Of a stretch of 64,000 nt of DNA, positions 36,645 through 46,179 are shown piece by piece. This stretch comes from Glutamicibacter sp. JC586. Lineage in GTDB: Bacteria > Actinomycetota > Actinomycetes > Actinomycetales > Micrococcaceae. Positions within the stretch are counted from its first letter, which is position 1; the number at the start of each line of letters is the position of its first letter. Position numbers and translations under genes: made by a program. The notes below the pieces were generated by a model that saw only the letters and a list, made by a program, of their open reading frames with translations, was not told the DNA's origin and searched no databases. Location of the stretch: NCBI RefSeq assembly GCF_009805585.1, contig NZ_VHIN01000022.1:186001-250000 (forward strand). The letters run 5' to 3'.

Positions 36645-39600
36645 TTCGTCCGCCAATTCACGTCACCGCCATCGTTGCCTCGCACGATGGCGCTGACTTT
36701 TTACCACGCACTTTGGCCGCACTGCGAAACCAGTCGCGGCCTATCGAACGCTTTGTCGGAGTAGACGCTTCTTCCTCCGACGCTTCCCTTGAGGTTTTGC
36801 GTGCCAATCTGCCTTCCAACGCTGCATTATTGCAAGCCGAGGAGGGCTCTTTGGGCCTATCGATGGAAGTGGCTGTCGCACAGCTACCTGAAGCAAAAGA
36901 GGGCCGCGATGAGTGGCTGTGGATCATCCACGATGATTCCATGCCAGCCCCTGACGCGCTCGAAGCGTTGACCCGTGCGGTCGAAGCCTCAGAGTCGGTT
37001 TCAATCGCCGGCTGTAAGTTGCTGGACATCGAGAATCCACGACACCTGGTTGAAGTTGGCCTGAGCGTGGACCGCAAGGCCCAGCGACTGACCATGATCG
37101 ATACCGACGAAGTTGATCAGGGTCAGTACGACTCACGCAGTGACTACTTTGCGGTGTCCTCTGCAGGTATGTTCATTCGCCGCGAGGTTTTTGAATACCT
37201 CGGCGGATTTGACCCAGCGATTCCCGGACGTGGCGACGACGTGGATTTGTGCTGGCGAAACCGCTTGGCTGGCTACCGTGTTGTCATCGTTCCCGAAGCG
37301 AAAATGTACCACCAGGTTGAAGTTATTGACTCCCTGGCCGGCCCTAGCGAAGCCAAACGTTCGGAAGTTTTCCAGCGGTTGAAGTTCGCAGCACCTTTGA
37401 CTTTGCCGTTCCTCTGGATCGGTCTTTTACTCGGCGGTATCGGCCACTTCTTGGTGGCCCTGCTGGCCAAGGACCCGGGTCACGGCTTTGGTCATTTGCG
37501 CGCAACGCTGCGCGGGCTATTTACCCCGGGCAAGCTATCTGCCTCGCGACGTAATGTCCGTGAGGTGCGTGAAATCCCGCGCCGCCAGGTGCGCAAGCTG
37601 ATGACCTCATCCTCGGCCGTGCGCGAATACCGTCGCAACCTACACACCGGTCGTGATGATGCAGATGTTTATGGGGATGGCAGTGGCGCCGACGCCATGG
37701 TCGAACCCAGCGGTGATAATTTCTCAGACTTTGTTCGCATCGCCCGCCCGCCGCGCACCACCGCGGTACTTTCTTTGATTTTTGCTCTGTTGATTTCCAC
37801 TGCCGTTTCGCTCATTGCTTGGCGCAATGTGCTAGGAGCGGGCGCCCTATCGGGCGGAGCCTTGCGACCCTTTTCGCAAACCACCAGGGAAATCGGAGCC
37901 AATGCGCTGTCTTGGTGGCAGAACGTTGGCGCAGGCTTTAGCGCGCCACCTGATAATTCTGACGCGCTATTCTGGCTGTATTCGGTGATCACCTTCGGCC
38001 ATGCCAACCAGGTAGCCCCGTACCTCTTCCTAGCCGCGATGCCGTTGGCAGCGTTGAGCGCATGGTGGGGGATTGGAGCGGTCAGCCGTTCGCGCTCCGT
38101 TCGATTCTTTGCCGCCCTGGTTTGGGCACTGCTACCGTCGTTGACCTCATCGTTGGCTGCCGGGCGAATCGGTTCTGCCTTGGTTCATATTGTGTTGCCG
38201 GTGTTCGTCATGGCTGTCATCCGTGCGATGAACGCACAGGTAGCTGTTGAAGGCGCCAAGCCGAAGTCACTCAAGGAAAAGTCAGCTTCTGCCTGGACCG
38301 CTTCAGCCTGTGCTGCCTTATTGCTGTGGGTTATTTCTTCCGGCTCGATGGCGTTCTTCTTGGCTGCAGTCGTATTGATTTATGCGCTGGCATTCTCATC
38401 GATTCACCGCGCTCGAAGCTTGTGGTGGATCCCATTGCCAGCCATTGTGTGGAACCTGCCATTGCTCTTTGCCGCAATCAGCGAACCTCGTTTGTTGTTC
38501 ACCGAACCGGGAGCACCTACCGCGTTCACCCCAGCGTCGCCATGGCAGATGCTCTTGGGTTTCCCAGAAGCCTTTGACGCCAAAGTTGGTCTGGTCGGAT
38601 GGGACATGTTGCCTGCCGGACCGTGGGCTTTGATTGCAGCCTTGCTGATCGGTGCGCCGGTAATCATCATGGCAGTGATCGGTACGTTGAGCTCGGCGTT
38701 CAGCCTCAGCGCCACCATGCGTCGAAACTCGCGTCGGTTCTTGTGGGCTGGTGTGATTTCGTTGGCAGCCGGATGGGCCGTTGGGTTCATTCCGGTGAGC
38801 CTACAGTCGCATTCTGCGGTCAGCGCATACACCGGACCATTTGTTTCCTTCACCGTGTTTGCTTTGATCGCCGCCGCCGCCAACGCGTTGGCAGCATTGC
38901 GGCACGAAAACCAACCACGCGCACTGCGAGCAAACGCCCCGCGATCCTTAATATCGTTGATGGCAGCACTGAGCGTGATTGCAATAGCGGCCTCCGGGAC
39001 CGTTCTTTTAGGTTCCGCGTTGAACCCCACGGCTGCATCTGAGTCCTTGACGAAGTTGGTCAATACCCAGCAAGTTACTTCCTCGCAGCCACGCACCCTG
39101 CCTGCGACCGCGGCAGATGCTGGACGTTCGGAATTCCAAGACCGTACCTTGGTTCTCAGCCCACGCTCCTCCGGCGAAATAGACAGCCAGCTAGTGTCCG
39201 GATCCGGCGAAACCCTTGATGGGATCAGCCGTTTCTCGCAGGTTAAGACCCTCACAGGAAGCCTGCTGAATCCAGAGCGCAACGAAAACTCGATTACCTC
39301 ATCGGTGCAGAGTAAGGCAGTAGCCATGTTGCTCTCCGAATCTGCGCTGGACGCTCGTTCCTCACTGCGGGACTTGGGTATCGGCTACATTGTCTTGAAC
39401 GAAACCGGTGAATCAGTGCCAGCTGTGGTACGCACCCTGGATGCTGCCACTGGCTTAGCCGCCGTGGGGCAGACTGACAGCGGTTGGCTGTGGCGGGTGG
39501 ACTACAAGGCTTCAGGTGAAGCTCAAGGCGCTGGCTTCGCTCGCATCATTGATGAGCAAGGCAGCGTGAGCGTCTTACCAGCAAATCGTGGCAAGATCAG

Positions 39601-40120
39601 CAACTTGACGCTGCCGGAATCTAGTGAAAAACGAACCCTCGTTCTTTCGACACCGGCCGATACAAAGCTCAGCGCCATTATCGATAACCAGAATCTTCGT
39701 ACGGTCTCCTACCCTGAAAACTTGGATACCCGTTGGGCTCAAGCTTTCGAGATTCCTAATGCCGGGGGAGAGCTAACGCTGACGCATAAGGAAAGCATGG
39801 ACATTCCTGTGCTGGTGATTGGTGCACTGGTGTTGTTAATTACCGTGCTGCTGGCCATTCCGGTGCCAAGCTCACGACGTTTCGCCAACTACCGCAACAG
39901 CGACTATCGCTTCCGCGAACCTCGCACCGAGGACCAAGAAGTGCTCGACGGCGAAAAAGTGTTGGCGGCCGCGCAAGTTCAGAGTCCATCAACGGCTCAC
40001 GGCTCCGGTCCACAGAGCCGTCGAGAAGCTCGTGAACGGGCCAGCAAGATCCGAGAAAACTTGACCCCGAAGCTCAACGACCGAATTTCGGACGATGAAG
40101 CCGAGCAGGAGAAGAAGTAG
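36590..40120 (+). CDS. Giant membrane GT2 glycosyltransferase
   Basis: A 1176-aa protein. The GT-A domain covers about 22-250, with HDDSMPAPDAL near 113 and the GGFDPAIPGRGDDVDLCWRNRLAG acceptor region near 200-225 (split motifs). After a transmembrane pair near 266-290 and a basic loop, there are about 10 further membrane helices (about 385-815) and a C-terminal extracellular domain with a last helix near 1075-1100. It probably glycosylates an envelope polymer. No start codon exists between the whiB stop and the GT motif, so ATG 36590 inside whiB is the likely start. Followed by a 1-nt overlap with DUF5719. Confidence 0.87.
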   Translation: MGRALRARTSPSTETSNLIRPPIHVTAIVASHDGADFLPRTLAALRNQSRPIERFVGVDASSSDASLEVLRANLPSNAALLQAEEGSLGLSMEVAVAQLPEAKEGRDEWLWIIHDDSMPAPDALEALTRAVEASESVSIAGCKLLDIENPRHLVEVGLSVDRKAQRLTMIDTDEVDQGQYDSRSDYFAVSSAGMFIRREVFEYLGGFDPAIPGRGDDVDLCWRNRLAGYRVVIVPEAKMYHQVEVIDSLAGPSEAKRSEVFQRLKFAAPLTLPFLWIGLLLGGIGHFLVALLAKDPGHGFGHLRATLRGLFTPGKLSASRRNVREVREIPRRQVRKLMTSSSAVREYRRNLHTGRDDADVYGDGSGADAMVEPSGDNFSDFVRIARPPRTTAVLSLIFALLISTAVSLIAWRNVLGAGALSGGALRPFSQTTREIGANALSWWQNVGAGFSAPPDNSDALFWLYSVITFGHANQVAPYLFLAAMPLAALSAWWGIGAVSRSRSVRFFAALVWALLPSLTSSLAAGRIGSALVHIVLPVFVMAVIRAMNAQVAVEGAKPKSLKEKSASAWTASACAALLLWVISSGSMAFFLAAVVLIYALAFSSIHRARSLWWIPLPAIVWNLPLLFAAISEPRLLFTEPGAPTAFTPASPWQMLLGFPEAFDAKVGLVGWDMLPAGPWALIAALLIGAPVIIMAVIGTLSSAFSLSATMRRNSRRFLWAGVISLAAGWAVGFIPVSLQSHSAVSAYTGPFVSFTVFALIAAAANALAALRHENQPRALRANAPRSLISLMAALSVIAIAASGTVLLGSALNPTAASESLTKLVNTQQVTSSQPRTLPATAADAGRSEFQDRTLVLSPRSSGEIDSQLVSGSGETLDGISRFSQVKTLTGSLLNPERNENSITSSVQSKAVAMLLSESALDARSSLRDLGIGYIVLNETGESVPAVVRTLDAATGLAAVGQTDSGWLWRVDYKASGEAQGAGFARIIDEQGSVSVLPANRGKISNLTLPESSEKRTLVLSTPADTKLSAIIDNQNLRTVSYPENLDTRWAQAFEIPNAGGELTLTHKESMDIPVLVIGALVLLITVLLAIPVPSSRRFANYRNSDYRFREPRTEDQEVLDGEKVLAAAQVQSPSTAHGSGPQSRREARERASKIRENLTPKLNDRISDDEAEQEKK

Positions 40121-42651
40121 TGAGCGACGAGAAGAACGTTAACTCAGGGGATTCTGCTGACAAAGCCGAGCAGTCAACACCTGCGCAGTCCCAGCATCCA
40201 GTTTCTGCGGCACTGAGCCGTGCAGAAGAAAAAGCTGCCAAGGTCAAAGCCAAAGTCGACGCGAAGCTAGAAAAGGCTCGGGCCAAGGAAGCAGCGAATC
40301 GTGCAAAGGCCGAGGCAAAAACTGCGGCCGAAGCTGATAAGACACATAAAGCCCAGCAAGAAGCTAACGCAAAGGCTGAGACGAAAGTCGAGAAAGCACG
40401 AGTAGCGCAGCAGAAAGCCGAAGCGGAGCAGAAGGCCAAGGACGATAAGAAGGCTGCTAAGACCGAGAAAAAGCCGACGGCCAGTCCAGCGCCGGTTGCT
40501 GAAAACGATAAGTCTGAAAAGACTGAGAAAACTGTCATCAGTGAGCCGCTAGAAAAATCCGCTGCAGATTCGGAAAAGAACGAGGCTGCCCCAGCGCCAA
40601 AGGCCGACCAGCCTGTTGCGCAGCAGAAGTCTCAGGCGGCCACTTCTGAAGCCGCAATGTCGAAAACTGAAACTCCGGCACCTGCCAAGCAGGAACCCGC
40701 CCCAGCGACAGCTGCCGGAAGCACTCCGGAAACTGCGGCGAAAAAAGACGCTGAGTCTTCTACCGAAGAACCAAAGGTTCTAGAAGCTAAAGCTGAGGCC
40801 GCCACCGCAGGTACTGCAGCTGCCGCTACAGCTGCCGCCTCAAAAGCCACGTCCGAGAAGAATCAGGCGCCTGAGCAACAGGGGCCCGAAGACCAGAGCG
40901 CCGCGAAGCGTCGCCGTAAGTTGGAAAAGGTTCGAGCTGCCGAGGCTGCTAAGGAAGAACAGGCCAATAAGTCCAAGCCTGCCACCCCAGCACCTGCTGT
41001 AGAAACCAATGATAAGAAGGTCAGTGCCCGTCGTCGCAAGCTTGAAAAAGCTCGCGTGGCGGCCAGCAAGGACGCGGCAACCGCGGGGACTCGAAAGAAG
41101 ACCGGCGCCGTGATGTTGAGTCTGGCCGCAGTTATTGCAGCCGGCGCAGTGGTTGCTGGTGGATCAATCATCGCTCCGAAGCCTGCAGAAAGCACCCTGC
41201 CAGCAGCGGTGACAAATCTTCCTGCAGGAGATGCCACCAGTATCTGTGCTCCAACTCCACAGCTGCTTAAGGGCGTTGATGGAACGGATCCACAGTTTGC
41301 TGCCGGTGCTAAGAAAGTCAGCAGCAACGTCCGTGCGATTGCGGTCTCCGATTTGGCCAAGCGTGTTCCCGGTTCTTGGGTGGCCAAACTAGATGGATCC
41401 TCGCCACGCAATTTGACCGAGCGCATCAAGGAAGCCGAAGCTGCTGAAGCTCGCGGTGCAGATGATGCTGGCCAAACCGGGCGCGTGAGCAAGGTTTCAA
41501 CTTTGAACAACGTTGATGGAGTCCAGGCCTACTCGTTGCAGCCACTGGGCTCACTAGCTTCAGAGGGTAGCGCCCTGCGCAGCTACCAAGCTTCGGATGG
41601 TGACCTTGAAGGCTTGGCCATGGCTACCTGTCAGGCGCCGGCCTCCAACTGGCGCTTCACTGGCCTGCAGACCAACACTGGTTCAACCAGTGTTATGCAC
41701 GTATCTAACCCGACGCACACCACCGCTCAGGTATCCCTGCAGTTACGTGGTCCAGATGGATTGATCGATACTCCTACCCTGCAGAACATCGTGATTGCTC
41801 CGGGGGAGGACAAAGCCCTAGTGCTTGGCGGTTACGCGCAGAATATGAACTCTGTTTCAGCAGATGTCACCAGCGTTGGTGGCAAGATCACTGCCAGCGT
41901 TCAGCAGGCTGCGCTTCGCGGATTGACTCCCTCGGGCGTGGACTTTGTTGGCCCCAATGCATCGGCCTCCAACACCCAGGTGATTCCTGGGGTTTGGATC
42001 GATAGCAAGGAAAATATCAGCTCGCTGAGCAAAGATGATAAGTCTTTGGTTCCGCAACTTCACGTTTCCGCGACCGGATCTTCGGGCGCGGGCTACAAGG
42101 TGAAGGTGCTGGGTGAGAACGGTGAAGTTGCAGCTAGCTTTGACGAGAACTTGGCAGCTGCTTCAAATGCGACCAACGTGGTGGATCTGAAACAGCTCGC
42201 TGGCGGCTATTACACCGTGGTGGTTGAAGCTGATGCGCCGGTCACCGCGGCGGTGCGCATGGTGCGCGGTGCTAATCCGAAAGATTCTTCTGATACAGCG
42301 TGGGCTGCCAGCTCCAACGTTCTGGCCGGCACTCAGGCCATGCCAGTATCTGCCAATGGCACTGGAAAGTTCGTTTTGGCTGCTGTGGATTCGGATTCAT
42401 CCGTTGAGGCTACAGTGGTGAGAAAGGACGGCAAGTTGCAGAAGGCCAAGAAACTACAGGTTGATGCCGGCTCGTCCATCGTTTTTGATCCAAAATCAGT
42501 CTCTGATGATGCTCAAGCCGTGATCTTCTCCACCGATGCCAACACCTACATTGCGCAGGTAGCACTCGGCTCGGATCGTTCGATTGCTTGGGCTTCGATG
42601 CCTCAGGCTAATGCCGGTCGCGACGGCATTGTGGTTAATATCGGCGGGTAG
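40120..42651 (+). CDS. DUF5719 envelope protein with long Lys/Ala/Glu-rich cytoplasmic region
   Basis: An 843-aa predicted single-pass protein. Residues 1-325 are low-complexity, rich in A, K, E, Q, with coiled-coil character (EKAAKVKAKVDAKLEKARAK). One transmembrane helix lies near 328-350, then a 490-aa extracellular domain with repeated beta-sandwich-like stretches (SVMHVSNPTHTTAQVSLQLRG). DUF5719 always follows the GT2 gene in this locus. GTG start overlaps the GT stop by one base, with AGGAGAAG just upstream. Function is unknown; a scaffold for the glycosyltransferase is a guess. Confidence 0.85.
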   Translation: MSDEKNVNSGDSADKAEQSTPAQSQHPVSAALSRAEEKAAKVKAKVDAKLEKARAKEAANRAKAEAKTAAEADKTHKAQQEANAKAETKVEKARVAQQKAEAEQKAKDDKKAAKTEKKPTASPAPVAENDKSEKTEKTVISEPLEKSAADSEKNEAAPAPKADQPVAQQKSQAATSEAAMSKTETPAPAKQEPAPATAAGSTPETAAKKDAESSTEEPKVLEAKAEAATAGTAAAATAAASKATSEKNQAPEQQGPEDQSAAKRRRKLEKVRAAEAAKEEQANKSKPATPAPAVETNDKKVSARRRKLEKARVAASKDAATAGTRKKTGAVMLSLAAVIAAGAVVAGGSIIAPKPAESTLPAAVTNLPAGDATSICAPTPQLLKGVDGTDPQFAAGAKKVSSNVRAIAVSDLAKRVPGSWVAKLDGSSPRNLTERIKEAEAAEARGADDAGQTGRVSKVSTLNNVDGVQAYSLQPLGSLASEGSALRSYQASDGDLEGLAMATCQAPASNWRFTGLQTNTGSTSVMHVSNPTHTTAQVSLQLRGPDGLIDTPTLQNIVIAPGEDKALVLGGYAQNMNSVSADVTSVGGKITASVQQAALRGLTPSGVDFVGPNASASNTQVIPGVWIDSKENISSLSKDDKSLVPQLHVSATGSSGAGYKVKVLGENGEVAASFDENLAAASNATNVVDLKQLAGGYYTVVVEADAPVTAAVRMVRGANPKDSSDTAWAASSNVLAGTQAMPVSANGTGKFVLAAVDSDSSVEATVVRKDGKLQKAKKLQVDAGSSIVFDPKSVSDDAQAVIFSTDANTYIAQVALGSDRSIAWASMPQANAGRDGIVVNIGG

Positions 42652-42676
42652 CGGACCGTCACCAAGGAACAATTCT

Positions 42677-43606
42677 ATGATTACCCCCTTCGGCTGGCTT
42701 GCTAGCCGAGTTACCTTGGAGCGCCGTGCCTTGCGCGCGGCCAGCTTCACGGCGTTGGCCGCAGCCATTTTGATCATCGTAGGTGGCGGAGTAGTGCGCG
42801 TCACTGGATCCGGTCTGGGCTGCCCCGATTGGCCAGCTTGTACCGACGGGTCCTTGGCCCCCACCGCCCAGATGGGCATTCATGCAACCATCGAGTTCGC
42901 CAACCGCATGCTCACCACGGTGCTGTGCGTTGCGGTGGGTTGGGTCATCATTGCGGCCCGACTTCAGCGCGAACCAGTTCCAGCCATTACCCGTTGGGCT
43001 TGGCTACAGTTCTGGTTGGTCGTGCTCAACGCGGTGCTCGGCGGGGTGACTGTGTGGGTAAAACTGAATCCCTTCATGGTCGCAGGGCACTTCCTTGCGG
43101 CGACACTGCTGCTGACCGCAGCGGCAATTACCTGGGATAAAGTGCAGAACCTTGAACTGAGGCAAGCGCCACGGAGCACCGAGCAGCTCAAGGTTTGGGG
43201 CACCGCAGCACTGGTAGTCAATGCAGTGCTGGTGGTTCTCGGAACAGCCGTCACCGGTTCGGGACCACATGCTGGAGATTCGGCAGATGTTCCGCGTATG
43301 GGCTTCGACTGGCTGAGTATCACCATCATTCATGGTGCCGCTGCTCTTCTCGCGTTAGTGATCACCGTGATTATTTGGCGCAAAGCTACCGCACAAAATG
43401 CTGATTCGGTTGCTCGCAAAGCCAAACTGTACGTTCTAGTATTCGCAGCTCAGGGTCTGATCGGTATTGTGCAGGCAGTGACGCATTTGCCTGAGCTATT
43501 AGTGGTCTGCCACCTGGTGGGTTCAGCTCTGGTGTGGATCGGTGCGGTACGTTTGATGCTCGCTACCCACGCTCCAGCGCAGCTACACGTAGAGAATCAG
43601 CGCTAA
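42677..43606 (+). CDS. ctaA: Heme A synthase (COX15/CtaA family)
   Basis: Oxidises the methyl group of heme O to give heme A for cytochrome c oxidase. The 309-aa protein has eight predicted transmembrane helices, conserved His ligands in GIHATIEFANRMLTT and VAGHFLAATLLL, and the extracellular cysteine pair in GLGCPDWPACTDG near residue 45 that is needed in Bacillus CtaA. AAGGA is 8 nt before the ATG. In many Micrococcales ctaA sits near ctaB; here it follows DUF5719, apparently moved. It ends sharing CTAA with the convergent gene. Confidence 0.9.
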   Translation: MITPFGWLASRVTLERRALRAASFTALAAAILIIVGGGVVRVTGSGLGCPDWPACTDGSLAPTAQMGIHATIEFANRMLTTVLCVAVGWVIIAARLQREPVPAITRWAWLQFWLVVLNAVLGGVTVWVKLNPFMVAGHFLAATLLLTAAAITWDKVQNLELRQAPRSTEQLKVWGTAALVVNAVLVVLGTAVTGSGPHAGDSADVPRMGFDWLSITIIHGAAALLALVITVIIWRKATAQNADSVARKAKLYVLVFAAQGLIGIVQAVTHLPELLVVCHLVGSALVWIGAVRLMLATHAPAQLHVENQR

Positions 43607-44064
43607 AAGTCTTCGGGATCTTCGGGGAAGTAGGACGGGTCAATATCGTTGATCGGTTTCATCCACAGCTGCGCTACTTCATGCACTACGCACTGGTGGA
43701 CTAGATCAACCAACTCTACGGTGCTATCGGCAATTTGCTCGATGGGCAACCGGTAGATAATGATTTCAGCACGCTGGTTGCGCGTTGCTGGGCTTGAAGA
43801 AGCCAACGGAATACGATCGGAAACCGCGTGAGCCTGATTGATCAGTTTATCGTCCGGCACCGGTTCGATCAGGAAATCGATCAGTTCAATTTCGCGTGGC
43901 CAGCGTTCGGATAACCGCTGAGCGCTGGCCATCACCGCATCATCAAAACGTTCCGGACGTGATCGGAAGGCCGGTAGGTGCATGGGCACCAACGGCCCAC
44001 GACGTGAGCGACCATGACGACTGCGCCGTGGGCCGCTGGGCATACCGGGCAACTTGGAGTTCAT
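43603..44064 (-). CDS. Zincin-like metallopeptidase family protein, active site degenerate
   Basis: A 153-aa protein matching the small metallopeptidase family next to whiB2 and DUF3499 (Rv3259 position). The expected HExxH motif appears as VVHEVAQLW near residue 127, with the second His replaced by Gln, and no third ligand is visible downstream. The first 40 residues are basic and arginine-rich. Catalytic activity is therefore doubtful; the fold may serve binding. Leaderless start is likely, 6 nt after TAGGCT on the minus strand. Confidence 0.8.
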   Translation of the reverse strand: MNSKLPGMPSGPRRSRHGRSRRGPLVPMHLPAFRSRPERFDDAVMASAQRLSERWPREIELIDFLIEPVPDDKLINQAHAVSDRIPLASSSPATRNQRAEIIIYRLPIEQIADSTVELVDLVHQCVVHEVAQLWMKPINDIDPSYFPEDPEDF

Positions 44065-44070
44065 CCACCC

Positions 44071-44076
44071 AGCCTA
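44071..44076 (-). promoter_or_regulatory. -10 box for leaderless metallopeptidase-like gene
   Basis: TAGGCT on the minus strand, 6 nt before the ATG at 44064; no Shine-Dalgarno. Confidence 0.5.
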
Positions 44077-44150
44077 TCGCTCTAGCTAGCTTCGGGTTCG
44101 GCTCGTGGGCAAAACCCGGCTAGATCCCGCGGATCTGAGGATCCCACGCG

Positions 44151-44156
44151 TAGAAT
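44151..44156 (+). promoter_or_regulatory. -10 box for leaderless DUF3499 gene
   Basis: TAGAAT 7 nt before the GTG at 44164. Divergent from the previous -10 box, with 74 nt between them. Confidence 0.55.
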
Positions 44157-44163
44157 GAACAGC

Positions 44164-44529
44164 GTGGAAGGTCTTCGTCTTTGTTCTCGCCCAGCGTGCC
44201 GTGAAACGGCTCGTGCCACCCTCACCTATGTGTATGCCGATTCAACGGCGGTACTCGGTCCGCTGGCCACCTACCCTGAGCCACACTGCTATGACCTCTG
44301 TGCTCGACATGCCCAACGCCTGACTGTTCCCAGTGGATGGTCGCTGATTCGTGGAGCCATTCCCGAAGCGTTAGAACCCGAGGACGAGCTTAATGCCTTG
44401 GTAGACGCGGTGCGCGAGCCACGTGCCTCGGCCAATACGTCATCGGAGTCGGTGCGTTCACGCGAGATTGGTAGCCAACGTTTTGACGCACGGGTGCGAT
44501 TGTCGATGTTGCCCAAGGAAGAACAGTAG
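44164..44529 (+). CDS. DUF3499 family protein
   Basis: A 121-aa conserved actinobacterial protein (Rv3258c family). Four metal-type cysteines/histidines: LCSRPAC near residue 7-13 and CYDLCARHAQRL near 37-46; likely a small zinc-ribbon. The stretch ATLTYVYADSTAVLGPLATY is the family hallmark. The ATG at 44155 would overlap the -10 box; I chose GTG 44164, where the conserved EGLRLCSRPAC begins. Function is unknown. Confidence 0.88.
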   Translation: MEGLRLCSRPACRETARATLTYVYADSTAVLGPLATYPEPHCYDLCARHAQRLTVPSGWSLIRGAIPEALEPEDELNALVDAVREPRASANTSSESVRSREIGSQRFDARVRLSMLPKEEQ

Positions 44530-44710
44530 TCTCGCTCCCAACTCATTTCGAGGCTGACGTCCTGCTTACCTAGTAGCTGGTACGTGAATAAGGTGTGGTA
44601 ATCCGGCAGTTGAGCCCCGGCGGTGGATAAGCTAAAAGCGCGTGGGCCCTGTCTGGCCTACCAAAAATTCATAACACCACACCATCGCGCGAATTGCAGG
44701 AGGTCTGCTC

Positions 44711-46162
44711 ATGGCTGAGGCGGCGAAAAACCCATCCGAGGGGCAAGGAACAGCGGGCCAGCCCGCACCGGCTACCCCGGAGCCAGCGCCCAAGGCACCA
44801 CTGAGCCAAAAAGCAGAAGAGCTTGCCGCGCGTCTGGAAGCTCATAAGAACCAAGCTCAGGCTGATGCGGCTGCCCGCAAAGAAGCTGTACGCCGCGCAA
44901 TGTCTGGCAAGCCTGAAGCTGAAAGCAAACCAGCATCAGCCACACAGCCAGCTGCCGCAAAGCCTGCAGATAAGAAGCCTGCAGATAAGAAGCAAGCGGA
45001 GCAGAAACCAAACGCGACTCAGCCGGTGGCTGCCAAGGCAGAACAGCAAAAGCCTGCAGAACAGAAGCCAGCTGAGCAGAAGTCTGCAGAACAGAAGCCA
45101 GCTGCCTCGAAACCAGCGGCAAAAACTCAAGCACAAGAGCCAGTGGAAGACGTTATTCGCGCCATCAAACTTCCTCACGAACTTGAAGCAGAACAAAAGA
45201 CGAAGAAAGATTCGCCAGCTCCTGCTACCACGGTGCAGCCAAAGGCTAAGCCGCAGGAAGAACCAGAGGCTAAGACCACCGCTCAACAGGTGCCACCGGT
45301 CGCAGTTGCACCAAAAACTGGTTCACTGCCAACCACCAAGGCAGCCGTGGCGCAGGCCCGCAATCGCGTTTTTGGAAGTTATGAACCGGAACCGGAGCGA
45401 TCTGAAGCAGCACAGAAACGACGTGTAGCTCGCGAGCGTGCTCTGAACTCCAAACCACCTATGGGGCGTACCGCCCAGGCAATTGTTGCACTGATCTTCC
45501 CAGTCCTCACGTTGATTGCTGCCATTCGCCTGATCGCCACACCGGCTTTCTTGGCTCTGTCCTATGGCCGACCAGGTTTCCCTAGCGATCTCTTTGGCTT
45601 TAGCGACCCAGAACGTCTGACCTATGGCAGCTACGGCCTGGACTATCTAAATAACTTTGCCGGCCCGGAGTACCTATCTGGGCTCAAGCTATCAACCGGT
45701 TCAGCCATGTTTACGCAGGGCGAAGTTCAACACATGGTGGACGTCAAACATCTAATTGGCTTCGCCTATGTGTTGGGTCTCATCCTGGCCGTCATCTTGA
45801 TTGTTGGCATCTGGTACTTGGCCAAGCGTTATGCCGGTGGAGTACGCCGTGCGCTGTTCTCTGGCGCCATTCTCACCCTGGTGATGATCGCTATGTTGAT
45901 GGTTGCTGCCTTGATGGGCTGGGAGAACTTCTTCACCCAGTTCCACGCGTTGTTCTTCTCTGAAGGTTCCTGGACATTCAGCGTCAAGGACACCCTGATC
46001 CGCTTGTACCCTGAGCAGTTCTGGGTCGATAGTGCCATCGGCATCGCAGTACTAGTTATTGCCACGGTTGTCATAGTTCTCATCAGCTGCTGGCCCACCG
46101 GGCGCCGACGTGAAGCAGCGCGACTTCGTCAAGAGGCCCGAGCATTCGGCCTAGGTGGCTAA
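44711..46162 (+). CDS. DUF1461/TIGR01906 integral membrane protein with repetitive N-terminal tail
   Basis: A 483-aa protein. Residues 1-250 are low complexity, rich in A, K, P, Q, E, with tandem repeats such as PADKKPADKKQAEQKP and QKPAEQKPAEQKSAEQKP (DNA about 44963-45115). Residues about 255-470 contain four transmembrane helices and the family's LTYGSYGLDYLNNF and GEVQHMVDVKHLI motifs, which identify DUF1461 (unknown function). A textbook AGGAGG ribosome site is 7 nt before the ATG. The repeats are long for this family. Confidence 0.83.
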   Translation: MAEAAKNPSEGQGTAGQPAPATPEPAPKAPLSQKAEELAARLEAHKNQAQADAAARKEAVRRAMSGKPEAESKPASATQPAAAKPADKKPADKKQAEQKPNATQPVAAKAEQQKPAEQKPAEQKSAEQKPAASKPAAKTQAQEPVEDVIRAIKLPHELEAEQKTKKDSPAPATTVQPKAKPQEEPEAKTTAQQVPPVAVAPKTGSLPTTKAAVAQARNRVFGSYEPEPERSEAAQKRRVARERALNSKPPMGRTAQAIVALIFPVLTLIAAIRLIATPAFLALSYGRPGFPSDLFGFSDPERLTYGSYGLDYLNNFAGPEYLSGLKLSTGSAMFTQGEVQHMVDVKHLIGFAYVLGLILAVILIVGIWYLAKRYAGGVRRALFSGAILTLVMIAMLMVAALMGWENFFTQFHALFFSEGSWTFSVKDTLIRLYPEQFWVDSAIGIAVLVIATVVIVLISCWPTGRRREAARLRQEARAFGLGG

Positions 46163-46179
46163 GCGCAGAAATACCCCAT

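Noticed and set aside
38404-39327. 307-aa open frame opposite the glycosyltransferase
   Set aside because: Shadow of the large GT2 gene; low-complexity and without motifs.
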